DNA of 64,000 nucleotides, from NCBI GenBank assembly GCA_002437415.1, contig DJPL01000042.1:89332-153331 (forward strand). The letters run 5' to 3'. A program made the translations under genes and the position numbers. This DNA comes from Ruminococcaceae bacterium UBA6413 (lineage in GTDB: Bacteria; Bacillota; Clostridia; Oscillospirales; Ruminococcaceae). The notes under the pieces were generated by a model that had not been told where the DNA came from, ran no database searches, and saw only the letters and a list, made by a program, of their open reading frames with translations. This document shows positions 52,893-61,236 of this stretch, in pieces (position 1 is the first letter of the stretch; each line of letters opens with the position of its first letter).

Positions 52893-54149
52893 ATGAGGAT
52901 AGCTCTGTTTACAGAAACATATTTACCGAGCATCAACGGTGTAGTCACCCATGTAAAAACATTAAAAGAAGGTCTTGAGGCGCTCGGACATACCGTTATG
53001 GTAGTTACCGCAGACTCAAGAGTAAATAACCACGTTATAGCGGACGATGTTATGTATTGTCCCGCTGTCAAGCTCAAAAAGATATATAATTATGATATAG
53101 CTCCGCCGATAAGCAAGGAGCGACTTGATAAGATAAAGAGCTTTGCTCCGGATATAATCCATATCCACAACGAATTCGGTGTAGGAATATCGGGTGTGCT
53201 TATTGCGCGAACCCTCAAGGTTCCTCTTGTATACACGCTCCATACAATGTATGACGACTATGTGTACTATGTAGCAAAGACCAAGGGCTTTGTCAAGCTC
53301 GTGACCTCGGCAAGCCACCTTTACGCAAAAATGCTGGCTTCTACAGCATCGGCAATTACAGGTCCTTCTCCGAAGGTTTCGGAATATTTCAAGCTCTGCG
53401 GTGTCAAGAAGCCAGTTCACGTTATTCCGAACTCGGTTGAGCTTGATGTTTTCAAGCCCGAAAATGTTGATAAAAACGCCGCTCTTGAAATGAGAAGAAA
53501 ATTCGGCTTTGCAGACGACGATATGGTTTACTGCTTCTGCGGTAGACTCGGTAAAGAGAAGAACATCACACTTTTGCTTCAGTACTGGGCTAAGAATGTA
53601 AAGCCCGAGGATAAGCTGAGGCTGTTTATCCTCGGTGACGGACCTTTGCACGAACAACACTGCAAGGAAGCACAGGAATACGGCATAGCCGATATGGTAA
53701 AGTTCGCGGGAAGAGTAGAACACCCCGATTTACCCGTGTATTACGCTTGCTGTGACGCGTATATCACCGCTTCGCTTTCCGATACCTGCTCAATATCAAT
53801 GCTTGAGGGTATGGCAATGCATCTGCCTGTTCTCAGCCTTAAGGACGACCTTAATGTCGGACAGGTCAAGGACGGTATCAACGGCTATAACTTCACCGAT
53901 GCAGACAGTATGTACGAGCTTCTTAAAAAGCTCCGCGATATGCCGAAGGCAGAGCTTGCAGAGTTTGGCAGACAGACAAGAGAGTCGATAATAACATCGG
54001 GTGCCGTTCGCCTTGCAAACGACCTGCTGGATGTCTATAAAGAGGCGATGGAGGTATATAAGAAAAAGAACAGAAAACGCAAGTTCAAAAAGCGCTATCG
54101 TGTCATCAGACACAGATATGTCAGACGCTCAAGAAATTACAAGAGTTAA
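52893..54149 (+). CDS. GT4-family glycosyltransferase
   Basis: GT-B fold enzyme of 418 residues. N-terminal acceptor domain ETYLPSINGVVTHVKTLKEG and DIIHIHNEFGVGISG; C-terminal donor domain FCGRLGKEKNITLLLQYW, LFILGDGPLHEQ, and the E-x7-E region SLSDTCSISMLEGMAMHLPV. It resembles diacylglycerol glucosyltransferases and PimB-like enzymes, so glycolipid synthesis at the membrane is likely. The last ~30 residues are extremely basic (KKKNRKRKFKKRYRVIRHRY), which may help bind anionic membrane lipids. GAAAGGGGAA precedes the ATG. Confidence 0.88.
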   Translation: MRIALFTETYLPSINGVVTHVKTLKEGLEALGHTVMVVTADSRVNNHVIADDVMYCPAVKLKKIYNYDIAPPISKERLDKIKSFAPDIIHIHNEFGVGISGVLIARTLKVPLVYTLHTMYDDYVYYVAKTKGFVKLVTSASHLYAKMLASTASAITGPSPKVSEYFKLCGVKKPVHVIPNSVELDVFKPENVDKNAALEMRRKFGFADDDMVYCFCGRLGKEKNITLLLQYWAKNVKPEDKLRLFILGDGPLHEQHCKEAQEYGIADMVKFAGRVEHPDLPVYYACCDAYITASLSDTCSISMLEGMAMHLPVLSLKDDLNVGQVKDGINGYNFTDADSMYELLKKLRDMPKAELAEFGRQTRESIITSGAVRLANDLLDVYKEAMEVYKKKNRKRKFKKRYRVIRHRYVRRSRNYKS

Positions 54150-54157
54150 AGCGATCT

Positions 54158-54192
54158 ATGCTCCGTGTTATCCGATACGGAGCATTACTTTT
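54158..54192 (+). terminator. Hairpin between glycosyltransferase and esterase genes
   Basis: A 9-bp stem (54158-54166 with 54177-54185) followed by TACTTTT, a weak U-tract. It may partly terminate, leaving some read-through into the esterase gene. Confidence 0.55.
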
Positions 54193-54203
54193 AGAGGTGT
54201 CAT

Positions 54204-54986
54204 ATGTCACAGATCGATATACGTTTCTTTTCACAGTCGCTGAACCGCTATTCATCTTTTAAAATGTACATTCCCGACGATAAGCGCAACTACGGCGGCA
54301 CTTACGATAAAGAAAATATGAAAACGTTGTTTATCCTGCACGGTTATTCTCAGGACGGCAACAATTGGATACCGGATCATATCGCGGAAAAATACAACCT
54401 TGCTGTTGTGATCCCTCACGGTGAAAATTCATTCTGGCTTGACGGCTTGTCAACGGGGCATAAGTATTGTACTTATGTTGGTGACGAGCTGGTGCGGTAT
54501 GTGCGAAATACATTTGATCTTGCCAAAACGCCGGAAAATACTGCGATAATGGGTTATTCTATGGGCGGCTTCGGCGCACTTCATACCGCATTCACTTATC
54601 CCAAAACATTCGGCAAGGTATGCGCCTTGTCTTCTGCACTTATCGTACATGAAATAGCAGGAATGAAAGAGGGCGGCGGAAACGATGTGGCAAATTACGA
54701 TTATTATCACGAATGCTTCGGCAACCTCGATACGGTAATTGACAGTGATAACAATCCCGAAACACTTATAAAGCGCCTTAACACGCAAAGAAAGAAAATA
54801 CCGCAGATATATATGGCTTGCGGCACAGAAGATTTTTTGCTTGATAATAACAGGCAGTTCCACGCATTTCTTAAAAAGGAAAACGTACCTCACGTTTATC
54901 TTGAAAGCAAAGGCGGTCACGATATGACCTTCTGGAGCGAATATGTAGTTAAGTTCTCTGATATGATGTTCGGTAAAAAGGAATAA
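54204..54986 (+). CDS. Alpha/beta-hydrolase esterase (esterase D/EstA type)
   Basis: Protein of 260 residues with an alpha/beta-hydrolase fold: LFILHGYSQDGNNW (oxyanion region), nucleophile in IMGYSMGGFGALH (Ser about 119), acid in ACGTEDFLLD, and histidine in SKGGHDMTFW. This arrangement matches S-formylglutathione hydrolase and tributyrin/feruloyl esterase relatives. No signal peptide, so cytoplasmic; substrate unknown. AGAGGTG lies ahead of the ATG. Confidence 0.88.
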   Translation: MSQIDIRFFSQSLNRYSSFKMYIPDDKRNYGGTYDKENMKTLFILHGYSQDGNNWIPDHIAEKYNLAVVIPHGENSFWLDGLSTGHKYCTYVGDELVRYVRNTFDLAKTPENTAIMGYSMGGFGALHTAFTYPKTFGKVCALSSALIVHEIAGMKEGGGNDVANYDYYHECFGNLDTVIDSDNNPETLIKRLNTQRKKIPQIYMACGTEDFLLDNNRQFHAFLKKENVPHVYLESKGGHDMTFWSEYVVKFSDMMFGKKE

Positions 54987-54990
54987 GGCT

Positions 54991-55023
54991 ATGCCCACAA
55001 GCGAAAATATCGTTTGTGGGCAT
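54991..55023. terminator. Hairpin between convergent esterase and spoVT genes
   Basis: Stem ATGCCCACAA.CG with CGTTTGTGGGCAT (54991-55002 with 55011-55023). The U-tracts on both strands are poor; it probably serves both converging genes. Confidence 0.6.
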
Positions 55024-55031
55024 AATTGTTA

Positions 55032-55574
55032 TTAGACATCTTCCATCTGTTTTCCGAAATACATAGCCGCCGCCTCAACGAGAGCCTTTGTCTTGTCGTC
55101 AACCGTTGAGTTTTCCTTATCCGACAGCATTATTACAGCACCGTTTACATCACCGTCAGCCATTATAGGCGCACAGGCAACGGCAAAGCGGTCAACACCC
55201 TCAATAGGGTTCATTTTAACGCCGTCAGCGGTTCGGTACAGGGATTTTCTCTGTTCGATAAGATCTTCAAGCGAGCTTGAAACTCTGCGCTCAAGCACTT
55301 CCTTTTTCTGAATGCCCGATGCCGCTATTACATGGTCGCGGTCGCATATTACCGTAGGCATTCCTCCGACCTTGTAAAGTACATCTGCATATTGTCCGGC
55401 TGTGCCTGATATTTCGCCGACGGGGGAGTATTTTCTGAAAATAACCTCGCCGTCCACGCTTGTATATATTTCAAGCGGTGTGCCTTCCCTTATCCTCATT
55501 GTTCTTCTTATTTCTTTAGGTATTACGACTCTTCCGAGATCGTCAATACGTCTTACAATTCCCGTAGCTTTCAT
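55032..55574 (-). CDS. spoVT: Stage V sporulation transcriptional regulator SpoVT
   Basis: Protein of 180 residues. N-terminal AbrB swapped-hairpin DNA-binding domain (MKATGIVRRIDDLGRVVIPK, EIRRTMRIREGTPLEIY) and a C-terminal GAF-like domain (VCDRDHVIAASGIQKKEVL, AVACAPIMADGDVNGAVIML). SpoVT tunes sigma-G-dependent genes in the forespore. The full-length match with the GAF part separates it from AbrB. A candidate sigma-G promoter lies upstream. Confidence 0.96.
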   Translation of the reverse strand: MKATGIVRRIDDLGRVVIPKEIRRTMRIREGTPLEIYTSVDGEVIFRKYSPVGEISGTAGQYADVLYKVGGMPTVICDRDHVIAASGIQKKEVLERRVSSSLEDLIEQRKSLYRTADGVKMNPIEGVDRFAVACAPIMADGDVNGAVIMLSDKENSTVDDKTKALVEAAAMYFGKQMEDV

Positions 55575-55620
55575 TATATGACATTCCTTTCTGAAGAAAC
55601 TGTTTTTGCTCTTACAAACA

Positions 55621-55650
55621 TATTATTCCTTGCGATGTGTCAATTATTCA
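55621..55650 (-). promoter_or_regulatory. Candidate sigma-G promoter of spoVT
   Basis: Minus-strand TGAATA (55645-55650), 17 bases, AATAATA (55621-55627). TGAATA equals the sigma-G -35 and AATAATA matches CATACTA at 5 of 7 positions. spoVT is sigma-G-dependent in Bacillus. No well-spaced sigma-A pair is seen here. Confidence 0.5.
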
Positions 55651-55723
55651 GAAATTTGTCACATATTGAGTTTTCGGCTCGTTTATTCATTCGAAGCTTT
55701 CAGATACGACTGTGCTTTTGATG

Positions 55724-55752
55724 TTGATTTTAAACAGAAAATGTAGTATAAT
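55724..55752 (+). promoter_or_regulatory. Sigma-A-type promoter of tadA
   Basis: TTGATT (55724-55729), 17 bases, TATAAT (55747-55752); the start codon is about 45 bases downstream. Confidence 0.75.
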
Positions 55753-55797
55753 AACGTGTAATAAGCATTGTATGATTATCTTCCGGGAGGTGTTACC

Positions 55798-56262
55798 GTG
55801 ACAGCTGATGAAGAGTATATGACAGTCTGCATAGAGCTTGCCGAAAAGGCGGCAAAAACAGGCGAATGTCCCGTCGGAGCTGTTGTGGTAAACAAAGACG
55901 GAGAGATAATCGGCAGAGGCTATAATATGCGTGAAACGTTGCAGTCACCGACTGCCCACGCAGAAATACTCGCTATAGAACAAGCCGCCAAAGCACTTGG
56001 CTCATGGCGGCTTACCGATTGTACATTATATGTTACGCTTGAACCGTGCCCGATGTGCGCGGGTGCGATAATCAACTCCCGGCTTAAAAGGCTGGTGTAC
56101 GGCGCATTTGATGAAAAAGGCGGGGCTTGCGCCTCGCTTATGGAGATATTCGATTATCCTTTCAATCATCGACCTATGGTAAGAAGCCGTGTACTTATGG
56201 ATGATTGTTCAAAGCTTCTCACCGACTTTTTCAAAGGATTAAGGTCACTTGATAATACCTGA
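55798..56262 (+). CDS. tadA: tRNA adenosine(34) deaminase TadA
   Basis: Zinc deaminase of 154 residues that converts A34 to inosine in tRNA-Arg(ACG). Zinc/catalytic motifs PTAHAEILAIEQAAK (His, Glu) and LEPCPMCAGAI (two Cys), plus CPVGAVVVNKDGEIIG near the start and the C-terminal NHRPMVRSRVL helix. GTG at 55798 follows GGGAGGTG with 7-base spacing; an ATG seven codons in would cut into the first helix. Confidence 0.93.
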   Translation: MTADEEYMTVCIELAEKAAKTGECPVGAVVVNKDGEIIGRGYNMRETLQSPTAHAEILAIEQAAKALGSWRLTDCTLYVTLEPCPMCAGAIINSRLKRLVYGAFDEKGGACASLMEIFDYPFNHRPMVRSRVLMDDCSKLLTDFFKGLRSLDNT

Positions 56263-56352
56263 AATTGCTTTTTTGTACAGCTTATCAAGAAGCACAAAAA
56301 ATCCTGTTGTTAAAGCGGCAGTTGCTATGATAACGGAGATAACTTTTTTCAT
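56245..56352 (-). CDS. 35-residue membrane micro-protein
   Basis: Not recognised. An ATG behind AAAGGATAAAC opens a 35-codon frame: a Lys-Lys start, a hydrophobic stretch (VISVIIATAALTTGFFVLL), then DKLYKKAISGIIK. It reads as a single transmembrane helix with basic tail. It starts 24 bases after the HTH regulator gene on the same strand and its last 18 bases overlap tadA in the opposite direction. It is below usual annotation cut-offs; a small membrane effector or toxin-like peptide is possible, but not shown. Confidence 0.5.
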   Translation of the reverse strand: MKKVISVIIATAALTTGFFVLLDKLYKKAISGIIK

Positions 56353-56376
56353 ATGTTTATCCTTTCGTGATCGCGA

Positions 56377-57045
56377 TCAGTCGGTGTTTATACGGTCAAG
56401 ACGCTTTTCGGCGTTTTTGATAAGGCTCAGAAGCGCTGTGCCTTGCTTATCGTATTCGGCTTCGATAGAATTTGTAGTGATTGAAGGAGCGTTATCCGCG
56501 TCGTTTGCGGCGGCATCGGCAGCTGCACCCACTTCAAGGCATATAGCGCTGTCGATAAGATGAAGAGCAGATGTCGGTGATACTCCGAAAAGGCTTTCGT
56601 TATTCTTGCTGTTAGCATTGTATGTTATCCTGAACGCTTTGTAGACAGAAAGCGTCAGCATCGAAGAAACGCTCTTGCTCAGCTTAGAAGATTTTATCTT
56701 CTGTAAAAGAGAGAAGATGACCTCTATGCTGTTGGTTATAAGCTTTTTATTAAGAGCAAGCATAATGTCGCCCGATTTTGAATCACTCGCATTGCCGCCG
56801 TCAGGTATATCGCTCTCGGTGATTATACCGCCGTTTGAAACGGGAGAACGTCCGAGCAGATAATCTGTGGAAACATTATAATAGTCTGCCGCTTTTACAA
56901 GGAATTCAAGACCGCATTCACGCTTGCCCTTTTCATAGTGTGACAGGAGCGCCTGAGCTATGCCCAGATCTGCGGCAACCTGTTTTTGTGTAAGCCCACG
57001 TTCTTTGCGGAGCAGGGAAAGTATCCTCGGAAAATCGGTGTTCAT
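56377..57045 (-). CDS. XRE-family HTH regulator with Ala/Asp-rich C-terminal region
   Basis: Protein of 222 residues. The N-terminal HTH_3 domain (ILSLLRKERGLTQKQVAAD, LGIAQALLSHYEKGKREC, YYNVSTDYLLGRSP) resembles repressors that also carry a dimerisation region. The C-terminal ~140 residues are mostly helical and unrecognised, with an Ala/Asn/Asp-rich stretch (EVGAAADAAANDADNAPS). It has its own promoter and a tiny membrane ORF just downstream. Confidence 0.85.
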   Translation of the reverse strand: MNTDFPRILSLLRKERGLTQKQVAADLGIAQALLSHYEKGKRECGLEFLVKAADYYNVSTDYLLGRSPVSNGGIITESDIPDGGNASDSKSGDIMLALNKKLITNSIEVIFSLLQKIKSSKLSKSVSSMLTLSVYKAFRITYNANSKNNESLFGVSPTSALHLIDSAICLEVGAAADAAANDADNAPSITTNSIEAEYDKQGTALLSLIKNAEKRLDRINTD

Positions 57046-57084
57046 TATTTGACCTCTCTTAATCTGACAATATTCACAAAGTAT

Positions 57085-57113
57085 ATTATAGCGGAGTTAT
57101 TCCCGATTGTAAA
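57085..57113 (-). promoter_or_regulatory. Sigma-A-type promoter of the 56377-57045 regulator
   Basis: Minus-strand TTTACA (57108-57113), 17 bases, TATAAT (57085-57090). The divergent histidine-phosphatase gene starts 115 bases away; a TATAAT for it at 57149-57154 lacks a clear -35. Confidence 0.7.
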
Positions 57114-57227
57114 GCGTGATTTTATACAAAAAATCGAGTGCTTTTTTATATAATAACCCCATATTAAAACAAATTTCGCCGATTTCGGCATAAATATCAG
57201 TAAAAACAGACCGAAAGGAAGTAAAAA

Positions 57228-57836
57228 ATGAAGAATTACAGGCTCTATCTTATCCGTCACGGAATTACTCAGGGTAACCTTGAGGGAAAATATATCGGCA
57301 CTACCGACCTGCCGCTTTGCGAGGAGGGTGAAAACGCCATTTCATCGCTTGCGGCGCTTGACGTGTATCCTAAGGTGCAAAAAGTGTATTCAAGCCCGCT
57401 GAAGCGTTGCCTTCAGACTGCCGACATAATTTACCCAGAGCGCCTTTTAAAGCGCATTGACGGAATATCCGAGATAGATTTCGGCGACTATGAGGGCAAG
57501 ACGCAGGCTGAGCTTCAGAATGACGAAAAGTACCTTGAATGGCTCAAGGGCGGATATGACGCCGCACCACCGAACGGCGAGAGCTTCGGGCATTTCACAT
57601 TAAGATGCCTTGACGGACTTGAAGAAATATTCAAGGATATGATGGCAAACGAGGTAACATCTGCGGCTGTTATCACACATTCGGGAGTTATTATGAATCT
57701 TCTTTCGGGATACGGTCTGCCTAAAATGAAGCCTATTGACTTTGCCTGCAACCAGGGCGAGGGCTTTGAGATACAGCTCAGCACATTTCTGTGGCAACAC
57801 GGTCCTGTCTTTGAGATAGTGGGAAAATTATTCTGA
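57228..57836 (+). CDS. Histidine phosphatase (phosphoglycerate-mutase-like) family protein
   Basis: Protein of 202 residues with the phosphohistidine motif LYLIRHGITQGNLEGKYIG, the Arg region VYSSPLKRCLQTAD, EIDFGDYEGKT and the second histidine in AAVITHSGVIMNLL. Family members include phosphoglycerate mutases, alpha-ribazole phosphatases and broad phosphatases; the substrate is not clear. No cobalamin genes are near. It precedes tex by 18 bases. GAAAGGAAG precedes the ATG. Confidence 0.88.
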   Translation: MKNYRLYLIRHGITQGNLEGKYIGTTDLPLCEEGENAISSLAALDVYPKVQKVYSSPLKRCLQTADIIYPERLLKRIDGISEIDFGDYEGKTQAELQNDEKYLEWLKGGYDAAPPNGESFGHFTLRCLDGLEEIFKDMMANEVTSAAVITHSGVIMNLLSGYGLPKMKPIDFACNQGEGFEIQLSTFLWQHGPVFEIVGKLF

Positions 57837-57854
57837 TAAAAACGAGGAAAAACA

Positions 57855-59996
57855 ATGGATATTTTAAAGCAGTTAGCGGAAGAATTCAAGATAAGAAACA
57901 CTCAGGTAGAGAACACCGTAAAGCTAATAGATGACGGTAATACGATACCGTTCATTTCACGATACAGAAAAGAAGCTACAGGCGGACTTGACGACCAGCT
58001 TTTAAGAGAGCTCAGCGAAAGACTTACCTATCTGCGCAATCTCGAAAGCAGAAAGGAAGAAGTTAAAAATCTTATTGAAAACGGCGGTAATCTGACCGAA
58101 AAGATCGAAAGCGACCTTGTTAGCGCCAAGACGCTTGCGGAGGTAGAGGACATCTACAGACCGTTCAAGCCCAAGCGTAAGACAAGAGCGGTCATAGCTA
58201 AAGAAAAAGGTTTACAGCCGCTTGCGGATTTCATTCTTGCCCAGACGCCGGCTTCACCGACAATCGAAGCTCAGAATTATATCAGTGAGGAAAAGGGCGT
58301 TACCTCGGCAGACGATGCAATAAACGGCGCGCTCGACATCATCTCGGAAACAGTTTCTGACGATGCAGACCTGCGTAAAAAGCTGTACGCCGAGTACACC
58401 GGTCACGCACTTATCGTGTCCAAAGCAACCGATGAAAACGCTGAAACGGTCTATAAAAATTACTATGACTACAGCGAGCTTGCGTGCAAAATACCTCCGC
58501 ACAGGCTTTTGGCACTTGACAGAGGCGAACGCGAGGAAGCGTTAAAGGTTACGGTACAGCCGGACGAGCAGTGGGTAATGAAGCATATCTACAGAGCATA
58601 CGTCAAGGCAGAAAACGACTGCGGCAGACTGGTGCGCTCCGCGTGCGACGACAGCTTCAAGCGCCTTATTCACCCCTCACTTGAACGAAGGCTCAGAAAC
58701 GAGCTTACCGAGAAAGCCTGCGACAGCAGTATACATACATTCTCGGACAACTTAAGACAGCTTCTTATGCAGCCGCCTGTCAAGAACAGCGTTGCACTGG
58801 GTTTTGACCCTGGCTACCGGACAGGCTGTAAGGTCGCAGTAGTAGACGCTACAGGAAAGGTACTTGATACATCTGTTGTATATCCTACGCCACCGAAAAG
58901 CGACATCGCGGGTGCGGATAAGATAATAAAATCGCTTATCGAAAAGCACAAGGTCGACATTATCGCCATAGGAAACGGCACGGCAAGCCACGAGAGCGAA
59001 GTGTTCATTGCCGATCTGCTAAAGACGATCGACCGCAAGGTAAGCTATATGGTAGTTTCCGAAGCGGGCGCGAGTGTATATTCTGCAAGTAAGCTTGCGG
59101 CTGAGGAATTCCCCGAGTATGACGTTTCACTGCGAAGTGCAGTATCGATCGCAAGACGACTTCAGGACCCTCTTGCTGAGCTTGTAAAGATCGACCCAAA
59201 GGCAATCGGCGTAGGTCAGTATCAGCACGATATGCCGCCCGCAAAGCTGTCCGAGGCACTCGGCGGAGTAGTAGAGGACAGCGTAAACAGCGTCGGTGTA
59301 GACCTGAATACCGCGTCTGTTTCACTGCTCAGCTATGTTGCGGGCATAAACTCTGCGGTAGCAAAGAACATAGTTGCCTACAGAGAGGAAAACGGTGCGT
59401 TTACAAACCGCAAGGAGCTTCTTAAGGTCGCAAAGCTCGGCAAGAAAGCCTTTGAGCAGTGCGCAGGATTTATGCGCATTCACGGCGGTAAGTACCCGCT
59501 TGATAATACCTCGGTACACCCCGAAAGCTATAAGGCGGCAGAGGCTCTTCTCGACAAGTGCGGATTTAAGCTTGCCGATGTATCGGGCGGTATTCCGTCT
59601 ATCAAGGAGCAGGTAAAAAGCATAGGCGTAAAGAAGCTGTCCGATGAGCTCGGCATAGGCGAGATGACGCTTGCGGATATTACAAACGAGCTTGCAAAGC
59701 CCGGCAGAGATCCCAGGGATGAGCTTCCCGCTCCGCTTCTCAGGACCGATATTGCCGATATAAACAGCTTAAAGCCCGGTATGATACTTGACGGTACGGT
59801 CAGAAATGTAATAGATTTCGGTGTATTTGTCGATATCGGCGTACATCAGGACGGACTTGTACATATCTCGCAGATATGCGACAAATACATAAAGCACCCT
59901 CTTGAAGCGGTAAAGGTCGGAGATATCGTAAAAGTAAAAGTGCTGGGTATCGACCCCGCAAAAAAGCGCATTTCTCTTACTATGAAGGGAGTATAA
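57855..59996 (+). CDS. tex: Tex-family RNA-binding transcription accessory protein
   Basis: Protein of 713 residues with the expected domain order: Tex N-terminal helices (TIPFISRYRKEATGGLDDQL, YRPFKPKRKTRA), YqgF-like RNase H fold (ALGFDPGYRTGCKVAVVD), tandem helix-hairpin-helix (INSAVAKNIVAYREENGAF, LLKVAKLGKKAFEQCAGF) and a C-terminal S1 domain (GTVRNVIDFGVFVDIGVHQD). Tex binds nucleic acid and affects transcription; in other species it is linked to toxin expression and elongation. Full length, highly conserved. One base separates it from the next gene. Confidence 0.95.
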   Translation: MDILKQLAEEFKIRNTQVENTVKLIDDGNTIPFISRYRKEATGGLDDQLLRELSERLTYLRNLESRKEEVKNLIENGGNLTEKIESDLVSAKTLAEVEDIYRPFKPKRKTRAVIAKEKGLQPLADFILAQTPASPTIEAQNYISEEKGVTSADDAINGALDIISETVSDDADLRKKLYAEYTGHALIVSKATDENAETVYKNYYDYSELACKIPPHRLLALDRGEREEALKVTVQPDEQWVMKHIYRAYVKAENDCGRLVRSACDDSFKRLIHPSLERRLRNELTEKACDSSIHTFSDNLRQLLMQPPVKNSVALGFDPGYRTGCKVAVVDATGKVLDTSVVYPTPPKSDIAGADKIIKSLIEKHKVDIIAIGNGTASHESEVFIADLLKTIDRKVSYMVVSEAGASVYSASKLAAEEFPEYDVSLRSAVSIARRLQDPLAELVKIDPKAIGVGQYQHDMPPAKLSEALGGVVEDSVNSVGVDLNTASVSLLSYVAGINSAVAKNIVAYREENGAFTNRKELLKVAKLGKKAFEQCAGFMRIHGGKYPLDNTSVHPESYKAAEALLDKCGFKLADVSGGIPSIKEQVKSIGVKKLSDELGIGEMTLADITNELAKPGRDPRDELPAPLLRTDIADINSLKPGMILDGTVRNVIDFGVFVDIGVHQDGLVHISQICDKYIKHPLEAVKVGDIVKVKVLGIDPAKKRISLTMKGV

Positions 59997-59997
59997 G

Positions 59998-60513
59998 ATG
60001 ATAGACTCAGAATTAAAATATACCTCAGAAAATGTCGGAGAATTTGTAAAGTACAACATTTTCGGCAAAAACAAAGCGTCAAAGGTATATGTGATATGCT
60101 ACCTTGTCGCAATGGGACTTATTGCGGCTGTCGGCATCATACTTGCTATAATCACACAGATGTGGTGGTTTATATTTGCTACCGTTATCTGCGGACTGCT
60201 TATAGCCGCAACCGCACTTATACTTTCTGCGACGCTTAAAAAGTACACAAAAGAGATTTTTAATGTCAACTCAAAAAACGGATATGACGGCATTGAGATA
60301 ACCGCAAGCAGTATTGTGCTCAAAAACGGCGGTGCGGCAAAAGCTATTGCCGAGTGGACTGCCGTAGCCTCTGTTGACTTCAATAAATCAAGCGCTTATA
60401 TCGTAACTCATGACGGATATCTTTTTATAATAAGTGAAAATGATATCAGAGAGGGCTCGCTTGACGAACTTCGTCAGATAGCAGATGAAAAGCTGGTGAA
60501 GGCTGATGACTAA
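59998..60513 (+). CDS. YcxB-like two-helix membrane protein
   Basis: Protein of 171 residues with two hydrophobic segments at about 30-70 (VICYLVAMGLIAAVGIILAI, FIFATVICGLLIAATALIL) followed by a polar beta-rich tail with TASSIVLKNGGAAKAIAEWT. This layout fits YcxB/PH-like membrane proteins of unknown role. Its stop overlaps queH by 8 bases and it begins one base after tex, so it is in the tex operon. Confidence 0.7.
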   Translation: MIDSELKYTSENVGEFVKYNIFGKNKASKVYVICYLVAMGLIAAVGIILAIITQMWWFIFATVICGLLIAATALILSATLKKYTKEIFNVNSKNGYDGIEITASSIVLKNGGAAKAIAEWTAVASVDFNKSSAYIVTHDGYLFIISENDIREGSLDELRQIADEKLVKADD

Positions 60514-61123
60514 TTATCAGCTTGAAACCGACAGGATCATAAAATCGCTCGACCACGCTCCGACGCTTTTTCTTCATGCGTGCTGTGCGCCGTGTAGCAG
60601 TTATGTGCTGGAATATCTTGCGGAGCACTTCAATATCACGGTGTTTTTCTATAATCCGAATATAACCGAAAAGGACGAATACGAAAAGCGTAAAAACGAG
60701 CTTAAGCGGCTTATAAGGGAAAAGCCTTTCCGATATCCCGTTAAAATGATAGACGGTGATTATGCTCCCGATTTATTTTTTGCTATGGCTAAAGGAAAAG
60801 AGCATATCCCCGAGGGCGGAGAACGCTGTTTTTTATGCTATGAAATGCGGCTGAGAGAAACCGCAAGGCTTGCAAAACAGCTCGGATATGAGTACTTCTG
60901 CACAACGTTGTCCGTTAGCCCGCATAAAAATGCTGCAAAGCTGAACGAGCTCGGCGGCAGACTCAGCGAAGAATACAATATACCTTATCTCTACTCGGAC
61001 TTCAAAAAGTGCAACGGATACAAGCGCTCGATAGAGCTTTCCGCCGAATACGGCTTGTATCGGCAGAATTATTGCGGTTGTATCTACAGCCGTATGCAGG
61101 CTGAACGTAAAGAAAATGCTTAA
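60506..61123 (+). CDS. queH: Epoxyqueuosine reductase QueH
   Basis: Protein of 205 residues of the DUF208/QueH family, which reduces epoxyqueuosine to queuosine in tRNA using an iron-sulfur cluster and an extra metal. Cysteine motifs are visible: LHACCAPCSSYVLEYL, GERCFLCYEMRL and NYCGCIYS. Conserved TVFFYNPNITEKDEYEKR and CTTLSVSPHKN regions match. It replaces the unrelated QueG in many clostridia. No queuosine-precursor gene or preQ1 riboswitch was seen, so the organism may salvage precursor. Confidence 0.94.
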   Translation: MTNYQLETDRIIKSLDHAPTLFLHACCAPCSSYVLEYLAEHFNITVFFYNPNITEKDEYEKRKNELKRLIREKPFRYPVKMIDGDYAPDLFFAMAKGKEHIPEGGERCFLCYEMRLRETARLAKQLGYEYFCTTLSVSPHKNAAKLNELGGRLSEEYNIPYLYSDFKKCNGYKRSIELSAEYGLYRQNYCGCIYSRMQAERKENA

Positions 61124-61174
61124 ATTTCAAGGAGTAGCTGTTACATTCAAAATCTGAAAATTATCTGAAACCGA

Positions 61175-61203
61175 TTGATTTTTCCCTTACATTGTGGTAG
61201 AAT
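61175..61203 (+). promoter_or_regulatory. Promoter of the cyclophilin lipoprotein gene
   Basis: TTGATT (61175-61180), 17 bases, TAGAAT (61198-61203) preceded by TGG (extended -10). Confidence 0.7.
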
Positions 61204-61236
61204 AATGGATAGTTTATGTAAGCAAAGGAGTTTATG

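Noticed and set aside
53016..53723. 235-codon open frame on the minus strand
   Set aside because: Antisense to the GT4 gene and rich in Tyr/Cys/Arg without motifs.
56249..56563. 104-codon plus-strand frame after tadA
   Set aside because: Overlaps the tadA end and runs antisense to the micro-ORF and the XRE gene; no ribosome site.
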